Positions 42,975 through 52,594 of a stretch of DNA of 64,000 nt are shown here, piece by piece. The DNA comes from Lachnospiraceae bacterium (GTDB lineage Bacteria; Bacillota; Clostridia; Lachnospirales; Lachnospiraceae): contig JAQXLY010000018.1 of assembly GCA_029012365.1 (NCBI GenBank), forward strand, positions 61,554 through 125,553. The letters are read 5' to 3'. The position numbers and the translations under genes are program-made. Under the pieces are notes generated by a model, which ran no database searches, had not been told where the DNA came from, and was given only the letters and a program-made list of their open reading frames with translations. Within the stretch, counting starts at the first letter, position 1. Every line of letters begins with the position of its first letter.

Positions 42975-43667
42975 TCAATCCATGTGACAGCCCCTGCCCG
43001 ATGAATTCGAGGAATGCGAAACGCGCATTTTTTCTCTCCTCCCAAGTACCATATAGGCTGCCATACAAACGACCGCTCCGAACAGCACACCACCAAAAAT
43101 CATAAAAGCGCAATGCATAAAAAATTCGTCCGGAAGTATCGTAATGACCGGGTCTGTACTGCTGTCGAAAATCCAGTAATCGTTATTAAAAAACAGCTCA
43201 TGGAAAATAACAAATACCTTATCCCAGAATAATGCAACCAATATGCCGAGTATCACCGGAATACCGCAGGTAATGACCGCGGTCATTTTCAGGTATCGGT
43301 ACTCCTTCCTTTTTGCCATGAAAACAATCCCTGCCAAAGCGGCAACTCCGCCAAAGACAGCCATATACTTAAAAGCATCGAAAATGTCCTTTACTTCTTC
43401 AAAATGTATCCTGCCGGTTTCTGACATCGGTAGTGTCGGGAAAGAGAGCTTTCCGTCCTTCCACGCCAGATTATAATCTATAAGCGCATCATAATTCTCA
43501 TGCACTGTTTCTTCGGAATACCCTGAAGTCTCCGGAATCTGAAGCTTTTTCATATCCATATAATACAGTGGACGGAACGCAAGTGTCCCTACAACCGATA
43601 CCCCGATAATAAACAATGTTAGCACCACGGCAAGTACTGCCTGCAGGACACAAAACCCTTTTTTCAT
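42975..43667 (-). CDS. lit: Lit-type lipoprotein intramolecular transacylase (DUF1461/TIGR01906)
   Basis: 230 residues from the ATG at 43667, six bases after AAGGAGG. Four to five hydrophobic segments and the family blocks RIHFEEVKDIFDAF and VFVIFHELFFNNDYWIFDSSTDPVITILPDEFF are clear. DUF1461 proteins include Lit, which moves an acyl chain within a lipoprotein to give the lyso form. Its two needed His residues correspond to H88 and H156 here. The product would change how surface lipoproteins are sensed by the host. The original family label covers other uncharacterised members, so activity is not proven. Confidence 0.8.
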   Translation of the reverse strand: MKKGFCVLQAVLAVVLTLFIIGVSVVGTLAFRPLYYMDMKKLQIPETSGYSEETVHENYDALIDYNLAWKDGKLSFPTLPMSETGRIHFEEVKDIFDAFKYMAVFGGVAALAGIVFMAKRKEYRYLKMTAVITCGIPVILGILVALFWDKVFVIFHELFFNNDYWIFDSSTDPVITILPDEFFMHCAFMIFGGVLFGAVVCMAAYMVLGRREKMRVSHSSNSSGRGCHMD

Positions 43668-43742
43668 CAAAATCCTCCTTTTATTCCCACAAGGTAAAAT
43701 CTTAAGTACCCTTTGACATACGAATCTGCTTCAATAAAAGAG

Positions 43743-43768
43743 GGCTGTCGCAAAATCCGGCGACAGCC
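43743..43768 (-). terminator. Hairpin after the ABC exporter genes
   Basis: GGCTGTCG (43743-43750) pairs with CGACAGCC (43761-43768), 19 bases after the exporter stop. On the minus strand it is followed by CTCTTTTATT. Confidence 0.75.
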
Positions 43769-43786
43769 TTTCTCCTTCTTTAAGCA

Positions 43787-45691
43787 TCAGGTAGCTATAC
43801 CCGCAAACTGATTCCGGTACAGCTTCTCATATTCACCTTTCCGGTTCAAAAGCTCATCATGGCTTCCTTCCTCCACTATAACTCCGTCACGCAAAACAAC
43901 TATCTTATCTGCGTCGCGAATCGTGGACAGACGATGCGCAATAATAAGGCTTGTACGGTTTTTCATCAATGCAAGCATTGCCTGTTGGATATGCATCTCT
44001 GTTCTGGTATCTACATTTGAAGTAGCCTCATCCAAAATCAGAATCTGAGGATTTGCAATAACCGCCCGTGCAATTGCAAGCAGCTGACGCTGTCCCTGGG
44101 AAAGATTGCTGCCGCCTTCCGTAAGCACCGTATCGTAGCCATCCGGCAGGCGCTCGATAAACGTATCCGCATTTGCCGTCTTTGCCGCAAAACGAATCTC
44201 ATCCTCGGTCGCATCCGGATTACCGTAACGGATGTTCGCACGAATCGTATCGGCAAACAATACCGTATCCTGCAATACAATGGCAATCGAATCACGAAGT
44301 GTCTTCTTAGGCAACTCCGTAATATCCATATCATCTACATAAATCTTTCCGCCGTCAAGCTCATAAAAACGCGTCAGAAGATTTACGATTGTCGTTTTTC
44401 CGGAGCCCGTTGCTCCGACAATAGCAATTCTCTGTCCCTTCTTAACGGAAAGATTAAGTCCCTTTAACACCGGTTCCTCAGGAACATAACCGAAACGGAT
44501 ATCGTCAAACTCTATATTCCCCTGAATATCCTTTACCGAAACCTCAAGCCTTCCCTCATCTATCTCATCAGGCGTATCCATAATCTCAAATATACGCTCT
44601 GCTCCGGCAAGTGCCGTCATTATAGATGCATACTGGTTCGCAATCTCATTTATAGGACGATTAAACTTCTTTGAATACTGAAGCATTGCCTGAATGTTAC
44701 CTATGGACATTTTGCCGCGTATCACAAAGAATATACCGAAAGCAGCCACTAAAACGTACTGCAAATTACCCAAAAAGTTCATGCACGGTCCCATAATTGA
44801 ACCGAATACACGTGAACGGATGCTTGTTCTGCGAAGTCCCTCACTGATTTCGCCAAACCTTTCAATCGTTTCCGGCTCTTTTCCGTAAGCAACTACCGTC
44901 TTATACCCGATAACCATTTCTTCTACTTCACCGTTTATCTTACCGAGTAATTTTTGCTGTTCCACAAAATAGCGGCGCATCAGTTTGGCAAGCTTTGCGG
45001 AAACAAGTAACGTCATCGGCACGGTAATAAATGCCACCAGAGTAACAATCACATTACAGCGAAGCATAAAAAACAATGCTCCGAAGAAGGTTAATATACT
45101 GGAAAACAATGACGCGATAGACTGGGACACAGCATTGGACACATTCTCCACATCATTTGTCATACGGGACATCAAATCCCCGTGACGGTGATTATCCGTA
45201 CTTGCAATAGAAAGATGACTGATTTTTGCAAACAAATCATTTCGCATCGCAAATACCGTATCCTGTGAAATTTTAGCGGACAGTATACTTTGGAAATATG
45301 TAAATGCCGCACTTACCGCAAATAAGACAAGCATCTGCGCCAGTACCTGTTTCATCGTTTCAAAATCCACTACAAAACGTCCGTTTTCGATACGGATTGT
45401 ATCGATGGCACGTCCCTGTAAGGTCGGTCCGAACAAATCAAGTACGGTGACTATGCTCATTGTAAGTAAAAGCGCAAGCAGAAAATATTTGCTTCTTCCG
45501 ATTACCTTTACAAGACGAAGCAGCGTCTTTCTTATATTTTTCGGCTTTTCACTATTAATCCTTGCATGCATCGGTCCGCCTCCGCGTCCTCCGCCCATCG
45601 GTCCACGCATCTGCGGTCCGTTTCCCGGCTGTCCCTTAGGCGGCATTCCCTGTGGTGGCTGCCCCTGTGCATTATTTACCTGATTACTCAT
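43787..45691 (-). CDS. Heterodimeric ABC exporter subunit with catalytic ATP site
   Basis: 634 residues from the ATG at 45691 behind AAGGAGG. The first 50 residues are a Gln/Gly/Pro/Met/Arg-rich tail (NAQGQPPQGMPPKGQPGNG and on), unusual for the family. Six transmembrane helices follow (about 65-340), then the ATPase domain with Walker A GATGSGKTT, signature NLSQGQRQ and Walker B ILILDEATSNVD with the catalytic Glu. It pairs with the gene upstream, which it overlaps by 8 bases. These pairs (like TM287/288 or BmrCD) export drugs or lipids; the substrate is unknown. Confidence 0.93.
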   Translation of the reverse strand: MSNQVNNAQGQPPQGMPPKGQPGNGPQMRGPMGGGRGGGPMHARINSEKPKNIRKTLLRLVKVIGRSKYFLLALLLTMSIVTVLDLFGPTLQGRAIDTIRIENGRFVVDFETMKQVLAQMLVLFAVSAAFTYFQSILSAKISQDTVFAMRNDLFAKISHLSIASTDNHRHGDLMSRMTNDVENVSNAVSQSIASLFSSILTFFGALFFMLRCNVIVTLVAFITVPMTLLVSAKLAKLMRRYFVEQQKLLGKINGEVEEMVIGYKTVVAYGKEPETIERFGEISEGLRRTSIRSRVFGSIMGPCMNFLGNLQYVLVAAFGIFFVIRGKMSIGNIQAMLQYSKKFNRPINEIANQYASIMTALAGAERIFEIMDTPDEIDEGRLEVSVKDIQGNIEFDDIRFGYVPEEPVLKGLNLSVKKGQRIAIVGATGSGKTTIVNLLTRFYELDGGKIYVDDMDITELPKKTLRDSIAIVLQDTVLFADTIRANIRYGNPDATEDEIRFAAKTANADTFIERLPDGYDTVLTEGGSNLSQGQRQLLAIARAVIANPQILILDEATSNVDTRTEMHIQQAMLALMKNRTSLIIAHRLSTIRDADKIVVLRDGVIVEEGSHDELLNRKGEYEKLYRNQFAGIAT

Positions 45692-47435
45692 TTGCAGCAC
45701 CTCCTTCCATATACGCTCCGGATTTCATCTGTGAATCGTAGATGTCCCGGTATGTCGCGCTGCACTGCAAAAGCTCTTCATGGGTTCCGCAGTGTAATAT
45801 GGTTCCTTCCTCAAGTACGGCAATCCGGTCTGCCTGCTTTACACTGGCAATACGCTGTGCAATCATAATAATCGTTGTATCTGCCAATTTTTCCTTAATG
45901 GCACGCTGAAGCCTTCCTTCCGTTACGAGGTCAAGTGCCGATGTAGAGTCATCCAGAATCAGAACCGACGGCTTACGTACCATTGCTCTTGCTATGGAAA
46001 CACGCTGTTTTTGTCCGCCGGAAAGAGAGGCTCCCTTTTCCGCAATGAAAGTATCATAGCCCTCCGAAAAGCCTTCGATAAACTCCGCCGCCTGCGCGGT
46101 TTCTGCCGCCTCCGTAATTTCATCCATACCCGCATCCGGATTACCCCAGCGAATGTTGTTAGCTACCGTATCTGAGAACAATTCACTTTTCTGCATAACA
46201 TAGCCTATCTTTTCACGTAAGGCAGAAAGCTCATATTCCTTTACATCCACCCCGTCAAACAATACCGTTCCTTCCGTGGTATCATAAAAACGCGGTAGGA
46301 GATTCACCAGAGAGGTTTTTCCGCAGCCCGTTGCTCCGATGATTGCAAGGGTTTCACCCTTCTTTATCGTAAGATTAATATTCTTCAGCACCGGCTCACC
46401 GTGTGTTCCCGGATACCGGAACGATACATTACGGAATTCGATAGCCTCCGAACCTTCTCCTTCTGTCCTTGTCCCGCCTTCAATAACAGGCTCTGCATCT
46501 ATAACTTCATTAATACGTGCCGCAGACGCCATTGCACGTGAAACCATCTGAAACATCATTGAAACCATCATAATAGACATTAATATCTGGGTAACATATG
46601 TAATCGCTGCCATAATAGAACCGGCTGACATACCTGCATTCTTAATAGAAATCTGAAATCCGCCGATATAGATAATTGCAATTATCGCAATATTCATTAC
46701 AAGCGATGTAACCGGTCCGAACAGTGCCATCAGCTTCAATACACGGAAATTTGTCTGGCGAAGCTCATTATTAACAGCTCCGAAGCGTCCTATCTCATAA
46801 TCCTCCTGCCCGTATGCCTTTACTACCCTTGCACCGGATACATTTTCCTGCACTACAGAGTTTACCTTATCAAGCTTTTTTTGCAGAACACCAAATAAAG
46901 GAGTAGCCTTTACAAGAATAAATACAACCATAGCTACAAGAACCGGAAGTGCACACGCAAGTACTACACCAAAGCTTAAATCCAGGGTAAGCATCATAAT
47001 TACACCACCTATAAACACCATAGGCGCACGAACACACATGCGTAGCAGCATTTCAACAAACTCCACTACCATGGCAATATCATTTGTCATACGCGTTACC
47101 AAGGAACCGGTAGTAAAGTCATCCGTCTGTTCAATAGACAGAGACATTACTTTTTTATATGCGTGTATGCGCAAATCTCTTCCGAAGCTCTGTGCGGCCG
47201 TTGCTGCCGTATAAGCACAGAACACACCGAAAAAGCCGCCGACCAGTACAATCACCAGCATTAATGCACCGGTCCGTATTACATACCCCATATCTCCGTT
47301 TTGCAGACCGTTATCCACTATGCCGGACATCAGCTTCGGCTGCAGCAAATCCGCAAACACTTCGCCCATCATCATAAGCGGTGATATTACCGCAAAAAAC
47401 CAATAGGGCTTTAAAAAACGAAACAATTTCTTCAT
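45684..47435 (-). CDS. Heterodimeric ABC exporter subunit with degenerate ATP site
   Basis: 583 residues from the ATG at 47435 (MKKLFRFLKPYWFF) with GGAGATAACGGT before it; the longer frame to 47555 is not supported. Six transmembrane helices, Walker A GATGCGKTS, signature SLSGGQKQ and Walker B VLILDDSTSALD. The Asp in place of the catalytic Glu after Walker B is what heterodimeric exporters show in the non-hydrolysing half. The partner gene overlaps its end. Confidence 0.93.
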   Translation of the reverse strand: MKKLFRFLKPYWFFAVISPLMMMGEVFADLLQPKLMSGIVDNGLQNGDMGYVIRTGALMLVIVLVGGFFGVFCAYTAATAAQSFGRDLRIHAYKKVMSLSIEQTDDFTTGSLVTRMTNDIAMVVEFVEMLLRMCVRAPMVFIGGVIMMLTLDLSFGVVLACALPVLVAMVVFILVKATPLFGVLQKKLDKVNSVVQENVSGARVVKAYGQEDYEIGRFGAVNNELRQTNFRVLKLMALFGPVTSLVMNIAIIAIIYIGGFQISIKNAGMSAGSIMAAITYVTQILMSIMMVSMMFQMVSRAMASAARINEVIDAEPVIEGGTRTEGEGSEAIEFRNVSFRYPGTHGEPVLKNINLTIKKGETLAIIGATGCGKTSLVNLLPRFYDTTEGTVLFDGVDVKEYELSALREKIGYVMQKSELFSDTVANNIRWGNPDAGMDEITEAAETAQAAEFIEGFSEGYDTFIAEKGASLSGGQKQRVSIARAMVRKPSVLILDDSTSALDLVTEGRLQRAIKEKLADTTIIMIAQRIASVKQADRIAVLEEGTILHCGTHEELLQCSATYRDIYDSQMKSGAYMEGGAANE

Positions 47436-47526
47436 ACCGTTATCTCCTGCTTTGTTTTCCTTTTTTCTGTACATCCATCCGCTTATCTGCCTGATGAATG
47501 ATATATTCTGCCAACCTCCTATTGCT

Positions 47527-47555
47527 ATTCTAAAACATAGAAAAAAGATAAGCAA
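47527..47555 (-). promoter_or_regulatory. Promoter of the ABC exporter genes
   Basis: On the minus strand, TTGCTT (47555-47550), a 17-base spacer and TAGAAT (47532-47527) lie about 90 bases before the first start. Just upstream of the -35 an AT-rich inverted repeat (AAATAAATTTTTT / AAAAAATTCATTT, about 47560-47590) could end thiamin operon transcripts. Confidence 0.5.
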
Positions 47556-47617
47556 GAGAAATAAATTTTTTCATAAAAAATTCATTTTTTGGAAACAATG
47601 AAATATTCAACGTTTCT

Positions 47618-48403
47618 TTATGCATTACTTCCGTACCCATGATTTAACGGGCCGCTTCCTTTTCCGAGATTTAACATTGCACGAAGACATCCGGAGATGT
47701 AACTCTTTGCCCGCTCTACCGCCTCCTCCAGCGACCGTCCCTCGGCAAGATTGGAAGCGATGGCGCTTGACAGCGTACAGCCGGTCCCGTGGGTATTCGG
47801 ATTGTCAATCCGCTCTCCGTAAAACCACAGCGTTTTTCCGTTGCTGTAAAGCACATCATTTGCATCGTTTTTCTTATGTCCTCCCTTGCAAAGTACGGCA
47901 CAGCCGTATTTTCTGCCGATTTCTTCCGCCACAGCCTCCATATCGGCGGCACAGGTTATTTTCTTTCCCGTAAGTACCTCTGCCTCCGGTATATTCGGTG
48001 TAATTACAGTTGCCAGAGGAAACAGCTTCTCTTTTAATGCTTCTACCGATTTTTCACGGATTAATGCAGCTCCGCTGGTTGCAACCATCACGGGGTCCAC
48101 TACAATATTTTCGGGCTTATATTCCTGTAATTTATCCGCGATTGCTTCAATCAGAGCAGCATCGGATACCATTCCTATCTTTACGGCATCCGGAAAAATG
48201 TCGGTAAACACACTGTCTATCTGCAGCTTAAGAAAGGAAGCATCCACAGGCAGCACCCCCTGCACCCCCGTCGTGTTTTGTGCCGTCAGTGCTGTAATCA
48301 CACTCATTCCGTACACACCGTTTGCGAGCATTGTTTTCAAATCTGCCTGAATACCTGCGCCGCCCGAACAATCCGAGCCTGCTATCGTAAGAACCGTTTT
48401 CAT
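47618..48403 (-). CDS. thiD: HMP/HMP-phosphate kinase
   Basis: 261 residues, ribokinase fold. TIAGSDCSGGAGIQADLKTM at the start and NTHGTGCTLSSAIASNLAEG near the end (anion hole and catalytic Cys/Asp region) are ThiD signatures. It phosphorylates hydroxymethylpyrimidine phosphate to the diphosphate in the thiamin pathway. Last gene of the thi operon, starting 3 bases after thiE. Confidence 0.95.
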   Translation of the reverse strand: MKTVLTIAGSDCSGGAGIQADLKTMLANGVYGMSVITALTAQNTTGVQGVLPVDASFLKLQIDSVFTDIFPDAVKIGMVSDAALIEAIADKLQEYKPENIVVDPVMVATSGAALIREKSVEALKEKLFPLATVITPNIPEAEVLTGKKITCAADMEAVAEEIGRKYGCAVLCKGGHKKNDANDVLYSNGKTLWFYGERIDNPNTHGTGCTLSSAIASNLAEGRSLEEAVERAKSYISGCLRAMLNLGKGSGPLNHGYGSNA

Positions 48404-48406
48404 CCC

Positions 48407-49060
48407 TTATCCTTCCCTTCCGCTTTCAACCACACTTCTCACCTTTTCCTTTAATTGTGCCGTTGCCGCCGCAATATTTTCTGCTCCGAAAATCGCCGAA
48501 ACAACAGCAACACCGTTCATACCACCGCCCTTAAGCTCCGCAATATTGGAAAGAGCGATTCCGCCTATTGCGACAACGGGAACGGATACGGCACTGCATA
48601 TGTCCCGAAGCTCTTTTACGGTAATCCTGACAGCATCCTTCTTTGCAACCGACGGAAATACCGCTCCCACTCCCAGATAATCCGCTCCGGCAGCTTCCGC
48701 TGCCATTGCCTGTTCCACTGTCTTTGCCGTAGCACCGACAATGAAATCCTCTCCCGCAAGCTCCCTGATTTCGGAAACAGGAGTATCCTCTATTCCCACA
48801 TGAACTCCGTCCGCACCGCATTCCAGAGCCACCCTTACATTATCATTGATAATAAACGGTACGCGGTATTTATGGCACAGCTCTCTTACCCGGACAGCTT
48901 CTCTTAAAAAATCCGTTTCGGAAAGGTTCTTTTCCCGGAGCTGCACCATGGTAACACCACCCTTTAAGGCCTCTTCCACCTGTTCCTCAAGCGTCATTTT
49001 TCCGGTCCATGTCCTGTCGGTCACCGCATATAATAACAGGTGTTCCTTCTTAATCTTCAT
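48407..49060 (-). CDS. thiE: Thiamin phosphate synthase
   Basis: 217 residues, TIM barrel. LLYAVTDRTW, MVQLREKN, PFIINDNVRVALECGADGVHVG and VAIGGI are the ThiE pattern, including the residues for the pyrimidine diphosphate and Mg. It joins HMP-PP and the thiazole phosphate. It overlaps the tenI-like gene by 11 bases. Being full-featured, this is the likely true synthase, in contrast to its neighbour. Confidence 0.95.
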   Translation of the reverse strand: MKIKKEHLLLYAVTDRTWTGKMTLEEQVEEALKGGVTMVQLREKNLSETDFLREAVRVRELCHKYRVPFIINDNVRVALECGADGVHVGIEDTPVSEIRELAGEDFIVGATAKTVEQAMAAEAAGADYLGVGAVFPSVAKKDAVRITVKELRDICSAVSVPVVAIGGIALSNIAELKGGGMNGVAVVSAIFGAENIAAATAQLKEKVRSVVESGREG

Positions 49061-49649
49061 TTGTCAATTCCTCCATAAACTTCCCTACATCCTCACAGCG
49101 CATCAGCCCGCTCATAATACAGGCTCCGCGTGCCCCCGCAAGACGAACCTTTGCATAATTCGTTTTACAAATTCCGCCGATTGCATAAACGGGAATCGAA
49201 ACGCTTTTGCACACATCCTTTAAAAAATCAAGTCCACGTCCCGGTAATCCCCTTTTGCAATCGGTATCAAATACATGACCCGCTGTAATATAAGTACATC
49301 CAAGCCGTTCCGCCTCCACCGCATCCTCCGCGCTATGGCAGGAGGCACCAAGAATGCCGAAAGCTTTTTTCTCCTCCTTTGTCATGTCACGCAGCATCCA
49401 TAGCGGCATATGAAGTCCTTCCGCACAAACACTTTTTGCCACATCCGCGTGACTGTGCAGAATGCAGGTAACACTGTACCGTTCACAAATATCCTTTACC
49501 GCTTCCGCAAGTATCCGGTACTCTTCCTTACTCAAATCCTTCTCCCGTAGAATAACTGCCCGTGGCTTTTCCTTTGCAATTTCCCCGATTCGTTTCAGAA
49601 AATCATCTTCGCAGAGACTTCTGTTGGTTATGCAAATTATTTCAGACAT
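49050..49649 (-). CDS. tenI: TenI-like thiazole tautomerase / ThiE paralogue
   Basis: 199 residues, same fold as ThiE (IICITNRSLC, AVILREKDLS, CILHSHADVAKSVCAEGLHMP, YITAGHVFDTDCKRGLPGRGL, VYAIGGI). The ThiE substrate motif INDNVxxALxxGADGVHVG is changed to LHSHADVAKSVCAEGLHMP, so thiamin phosphate synthesis is doubtful. TenI of B. subtilis aromatises the thiazole tautomer made by ThiG with a catalytic His. A His in LGASCHSAEDA is in the matching area. Its place between thiH and thiE supports that job. It overlaps thiH by 8 bases. Confidence 0.78.
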   Translation of the reverse strand: MSEIICITNRSLCEDDFLKRIGEIAKEKPRAVILREKDLSKEEYRILAEAVKDICERYSVTCILHSHADVAKSVCAEGLHMPLWMLRDMTKEEKKAFGILGASCHSAEDAVEAERLGCTYITAGHVFDTDCKRGLPGRGLDFLKDVCKSVSIPVYAIGGICKTNYAKVRLAGARGACIMSGLMRCEDVGKFMEELTNED

Positions 49650-50895
49650 AAAGATACTCGTTCAGAACAGGCTGCAGACCTTCTTTTTCAATATCCGCAT
49701 ACATTTTTTTAAGACTACGGTTGTCGTCTATCTCAAACTGCTCGTCTCCCTGTTCACCGTCCGACTCCTTTCCGCTGTATTTGCTCTCATGGTCTCCTAT
49801 TCCGGTAGATACTCCCGCTGAAACCTTTGTTGCCGCAATTTTAACAATGCCGTTTCTGAATTCGGCACTTTCTCTGGAGGAAACCGTAATACCGACAAAA
49901 GGAAGAAAGATACGGTATGCACAGAGAATCTGGCATAACTGCTTTTCATGTACATCCAACGGATTTATTTTGTCGTTATTCACGATTGGGCGCAGGCGCG
50001 GGCACGAAAGTGAAAATTCGGCATGAGGATATTTCCGCTGCAGATAGTATACATGCATTGCGCTTGCAAGAGCATCCTTTCTGAAGTCCGAAAGGCCAAG
50101 CAGTGCAGAAAAGGCTACACCGCGCATACCGCCGCGCAGCGCACGCTCCTGTGCATCAAAGCGGTACGGCCAGACACGCTTATGCCCGGCTAAATGCAGC
50201 TGCTCATACTTTTCGATATCATAGGTCTCCTGAAATACAGTCACATAATCGACACCGCACTCATGCAAATATTTGTACTCCTCGGTATTCACAGGATAGA
50301 TTTCAATTCCGACCATACGAAAATACTTTCTCGCCAGCTTACATGCCTCGCCGATATAATGTACATCGCTCTGTGCACGGCTTTCTCCCGTCAGAAGCAA
50401 TATTTCCTCCATTCCGCTGTCTGCGATTACCTTCATCTCATGCTCTATCTGCTCCATCGTCAGCCGCATGCGTTTGATATGATTGTAACAGTTAAAGCCG
50501 CAATAGACACAGTAATTCTCACAATAATTTGCAATATAAAGAGGCGTAAACAAATATACCGTGTTTCCGAAATGCTTCGCAGTCTCTTTTCCGGCACGCT
50601 GCGCCATCTGCTCCAAAAACGGTTCTGCCGCAGGAGAAAGCAATGCTTTAAAATCCTCCACAGAACAGGTTTCATGCTCCAGTGCGTTTAAAACATCCCT
50701 TGCCGTATAGTTTGAAGGCTCGTATTCCTCCATCTGCTTCAGAACATTTCCGCATACTTCGGATTCAATCCGCTCCATCTCCGGGAAATACTCCATCGGA
50801 TTTTTACGGGATGCTTTATCCTTCTCTAAACGATGTTTGGTTTCAAGAGCCTCCTTAGACAAATATTCGGAGTCAACAAAAAATTGATTTTCCAT
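49642..50895 (-). CDS. thiH: 2-iminoacetate synthase (tyrosine lyase), radical SAM
   Basis: 417 residues. The radical SAM motif CENYCVYC (C125, C129, C132) is followed by GFNCYNHIKRMRLTMEQIEHEM as in ThiH. It splits tyrosine to p-cresol and dehydroglycine for the thiazole ring. Anaerobes use ThiH where aerobes use the oxidase ThiO. Start 50895, 10 bases after thiG. Confidence 0.95.
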   Translation of the reverse strand: MENQFFVDSEYLSKEALETKHRLEKDKASRKNPMEYFPEMERIESEVCGNVLKQMEEYEPSNYTARDVLNALEHETCSVEDFKALLSPAAEPFLEQMAQRAGKETAKHFGNTVYLFTPLYIANYCENYCVYCGFNCYNHIKRMRLTMEQIEHEMKVIADSGMEEILLLTGESRAQSDVHYIGEACKLARKYFRMVGIEIYPVNTEEYKYLHECGVDYVTVFQETYDIEKYEQLHLAGHKRVWPYRFDAQERALRGGMRGVAFSALLGLSDFRKDALASAMHVYYLQRKYPHAEFSLSCPRLRPIVNNDKINPLDVHEKQLCQILCAYRIFLPFVGITVSSRESAEFRNGIVKIAATKVSAGVSTGIGDHESKYSGKESDGEQGDEQFEIDDNRSLKKMYADIEKEGLQPVLNEYLYV

Positions 50896-50905
50896 AACCT
50901 GCCTC

Positions 50906-51676
50906 CTAATCGCGAAGGAATCCGGTCAGAGGGTCCGAAGCACTGGCGCCGCGTGTCAGCACTCTGCCGAGACCCGAAAGGTACGCATTTCTTCCTGCCT
51001 CGATTGCCTGCCGGAACGCACATGCCATTCCCGTAAGATTTCCTGCCGTTGCAAGTGCCGTATTTGCCATAACGGCAGCGGCACCCATTTCCATTGCCTC
51101 ACAGGCCTGCGAAGGACGGCCGATTCCCGCATCCACAATAATCGGGAGGTCAATCTCATCAATCAATATCTGAATAAACTCTCTCGTTGCCAGTCCCTTA
51201 TTGGAACCAATCGGAGAAGCAAGCGGCATAATGGTTGCCGCACCCGCATTTGCCAAATCTCTTGCCGTATTTAGATCCGGATACATATACGGCATAACCA
51301 CAAAGCCTTCCTTTGCAAGAATCTCCGTCGCCCTGACGGTTGCCTCATTATCCGGCAGAAGATACTTGCTGTCCCTCATAATTTCTATCTTTATAAAATC
51401 ACCGCATCCGAGCTCTCTTGCCAGCCTTGCTATTCTGACAGCCTCCTCCGCCGTTCTTGCACCGCTTGTATTCGGCAGCAGCGTTACTCCCTCCGGGATA
51501 TAATCCAGAATATTTTCCTGCTCCTTTGTATTGGCACGACGTACCGCAAGCGTAATAATCTGTGCCCCCGCATCCTTTACTGCCGCTTCAATTAATTTCA
51601 TGGAGTATTTTCCCGACCCCAGAATAAATCTGGACGTAAACTCATGTCCGCCGATGATAAGCTTATCCTTTTCCAT
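50906..51676 (-). CDS. thiG: Thiazole synthase
   Basis: 256 residues from the ATG at 51676 ([22 protein letters not shown]) behind GAAGGA; upstream codons to 51709 overlap thiF and are unlikely. The barrel holds the Schiff-base Lys in DFIKIEIM and the phosphate site in [26 protein letters not shown]. ThiG builds the thiazole phosphate from deoxyxylulose phosphate, dehydroglycine and sulfur from ThiS. Confidence 0.95.
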   Translation of the reverse strand: MEKDKLIIGGHEFTSRFILGSGKYSMKLIEAAVKDAGAQIITLAVRRANTKEQENILDYIPEGVTLLPNTSGARTAEEAVRIARLARELGCGDFIKIEIMRDSKYLLPDNEATVRATEILAKEGFVVMPYMYPDLNTARDLANAGAATIMPLASPIGSNKGLATREFIQILIDEIDLPIIVDAGIGRPSQACEAMEMGAAAVMANTALATAGNLTGMACAFRQAIEAGRNAYLSGLGRVLTRGASASDPLTGFLRD

Positions 51677-51692
51677 CTTCTTGTCCTTCTTT

Positions 51693-52331
51693 CTAAAAAA
51701 TCTCTTCAATCAGCTGTAAAGCCTTATGTGCCTGATGCGCCGCACAAAGCATTACACGGGAAGAAACCAGTCCTTCTCCTTCCGTTACTTCACTGACACC
51801 GTCTCCGCAGATGAAGAAATGTTCCGTAATTTTTCTTGTTTTTATATTGTTTGCGTCTCCCATTCCCGCCATGCCGGATGCCGAAACCAGATATTTGTCC
51901 GGTAACCCCGTAAGCACAATATCCGTAAGCATTGCCTTTGCCTCCGCAACATCAAATGCCTCGCAAATAATATCCGCATCCCGCAGCAGCTCCTGTGTAT
52001 TTCGTTCATCCATACGGACCGTGTGAGTCTCGATTTCTATGTAAGGCGCTATTTCGAGCAGAACCTCGGAAAGAGCCTCCGTCTTATACATGCCGAGCTG
52101 CCCTGCCTTATACTGCTGACGATTCAGATTCGAGATATCCACCTTGTCAAAATCAATCAGACAAAGCTTTCCGACACCGGCTCTTGCGAGCATCACGGCA
52201 ATATTGGAACCCAGTCCCCCAAGACCACAGACGGCAACACATGCGGAGGATACCTTTTCCCACAGCTTTCTGCCGATACGTTTTGCAAGTGCAGCCTGCA
52301 TTGCTTCCTTTGTAGGAATCACATCAGCCAC
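51693..52331 (-). CDS. thiF: ThiS adenylyltransferase
   Basis: 212 residues from a GTG at 52331 that overlaps the end of thiS by 8 bases. The nucleotide site [40 protein letters not shown] is intact. No zinc Cys pairs are present, so it belongs to the shorter ThiF subgroup that lies with thiH. It activates the C-terminal Gly of ThiS. Confidence 0.93.
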   Translation of the reverse strand: MADVIPTKEAMQAALAKRIGRKLWEKVSSACVAVCGLGGLGSNIAVMLARAGVGKLCLIDFDKVDISNLNRQQYKAGQLGMYKTEALSEVLLEIAPYIEIETHTVRMDERNTQELLRDADIICEAFDVAEAKAMLTDIVLTGLPDKYLVSASGMAGMGDANNIKTRKITEHFFICGDGVSEVTEGEGLVSSRVMLCAAHQAHKALQLIEEIF

Positions 52332-52518
52332 CCCCTACAAAGCTGACAACTTCCAGAGTGTCACCATCCTCTAAAAAAGTTTCTCCGTATTTTGACTTAG
52401 GAACAATTTCCCCGTTTCGCTCCACCGCAACACGTTTTTCGTCATAATTTTCGGATTTCAGATACTCTGCCAGTGATTTTCCGCAGACATTGCACTCTGT
52501 TCCGTTAATCTTAACCAT
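52324..52518 (-). CDS. thiS: Sulfur carrier protein ThiS
   Basis: 64 residues, ubiquitin-like, ending in VVSFVGGG with the required terminal Gly-Gly. Residues 1-20 have two Cys (CNVC), not needed for the family role. ATG at 52518 with GGAGG upstream. It carries the thiocarboxylate sulfur to ThiG. Confidence 0.95.
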   Translation of the reverse strand: MVKINGTECNVCGKSLAEYLKSENYDEKRVAVERNGEIVPKSKYGETFLEDGDTLEVVSFVGGG

Positions 52519-52594
52519 TTTCCCGGTTCCTCCATTCTCTTCACATTTCTTTCAGACAATCCTTATGTTACTGATTCTGTCTTTTTCTCTCCGC

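Noticed and set aside
51677..51709. Upstream start for thiG ([11 protein letters not shown])
   Set aside because: It would overlap the end of thiF and has no suitable ribosome binding site; the ATG at 51676 matches the family start.
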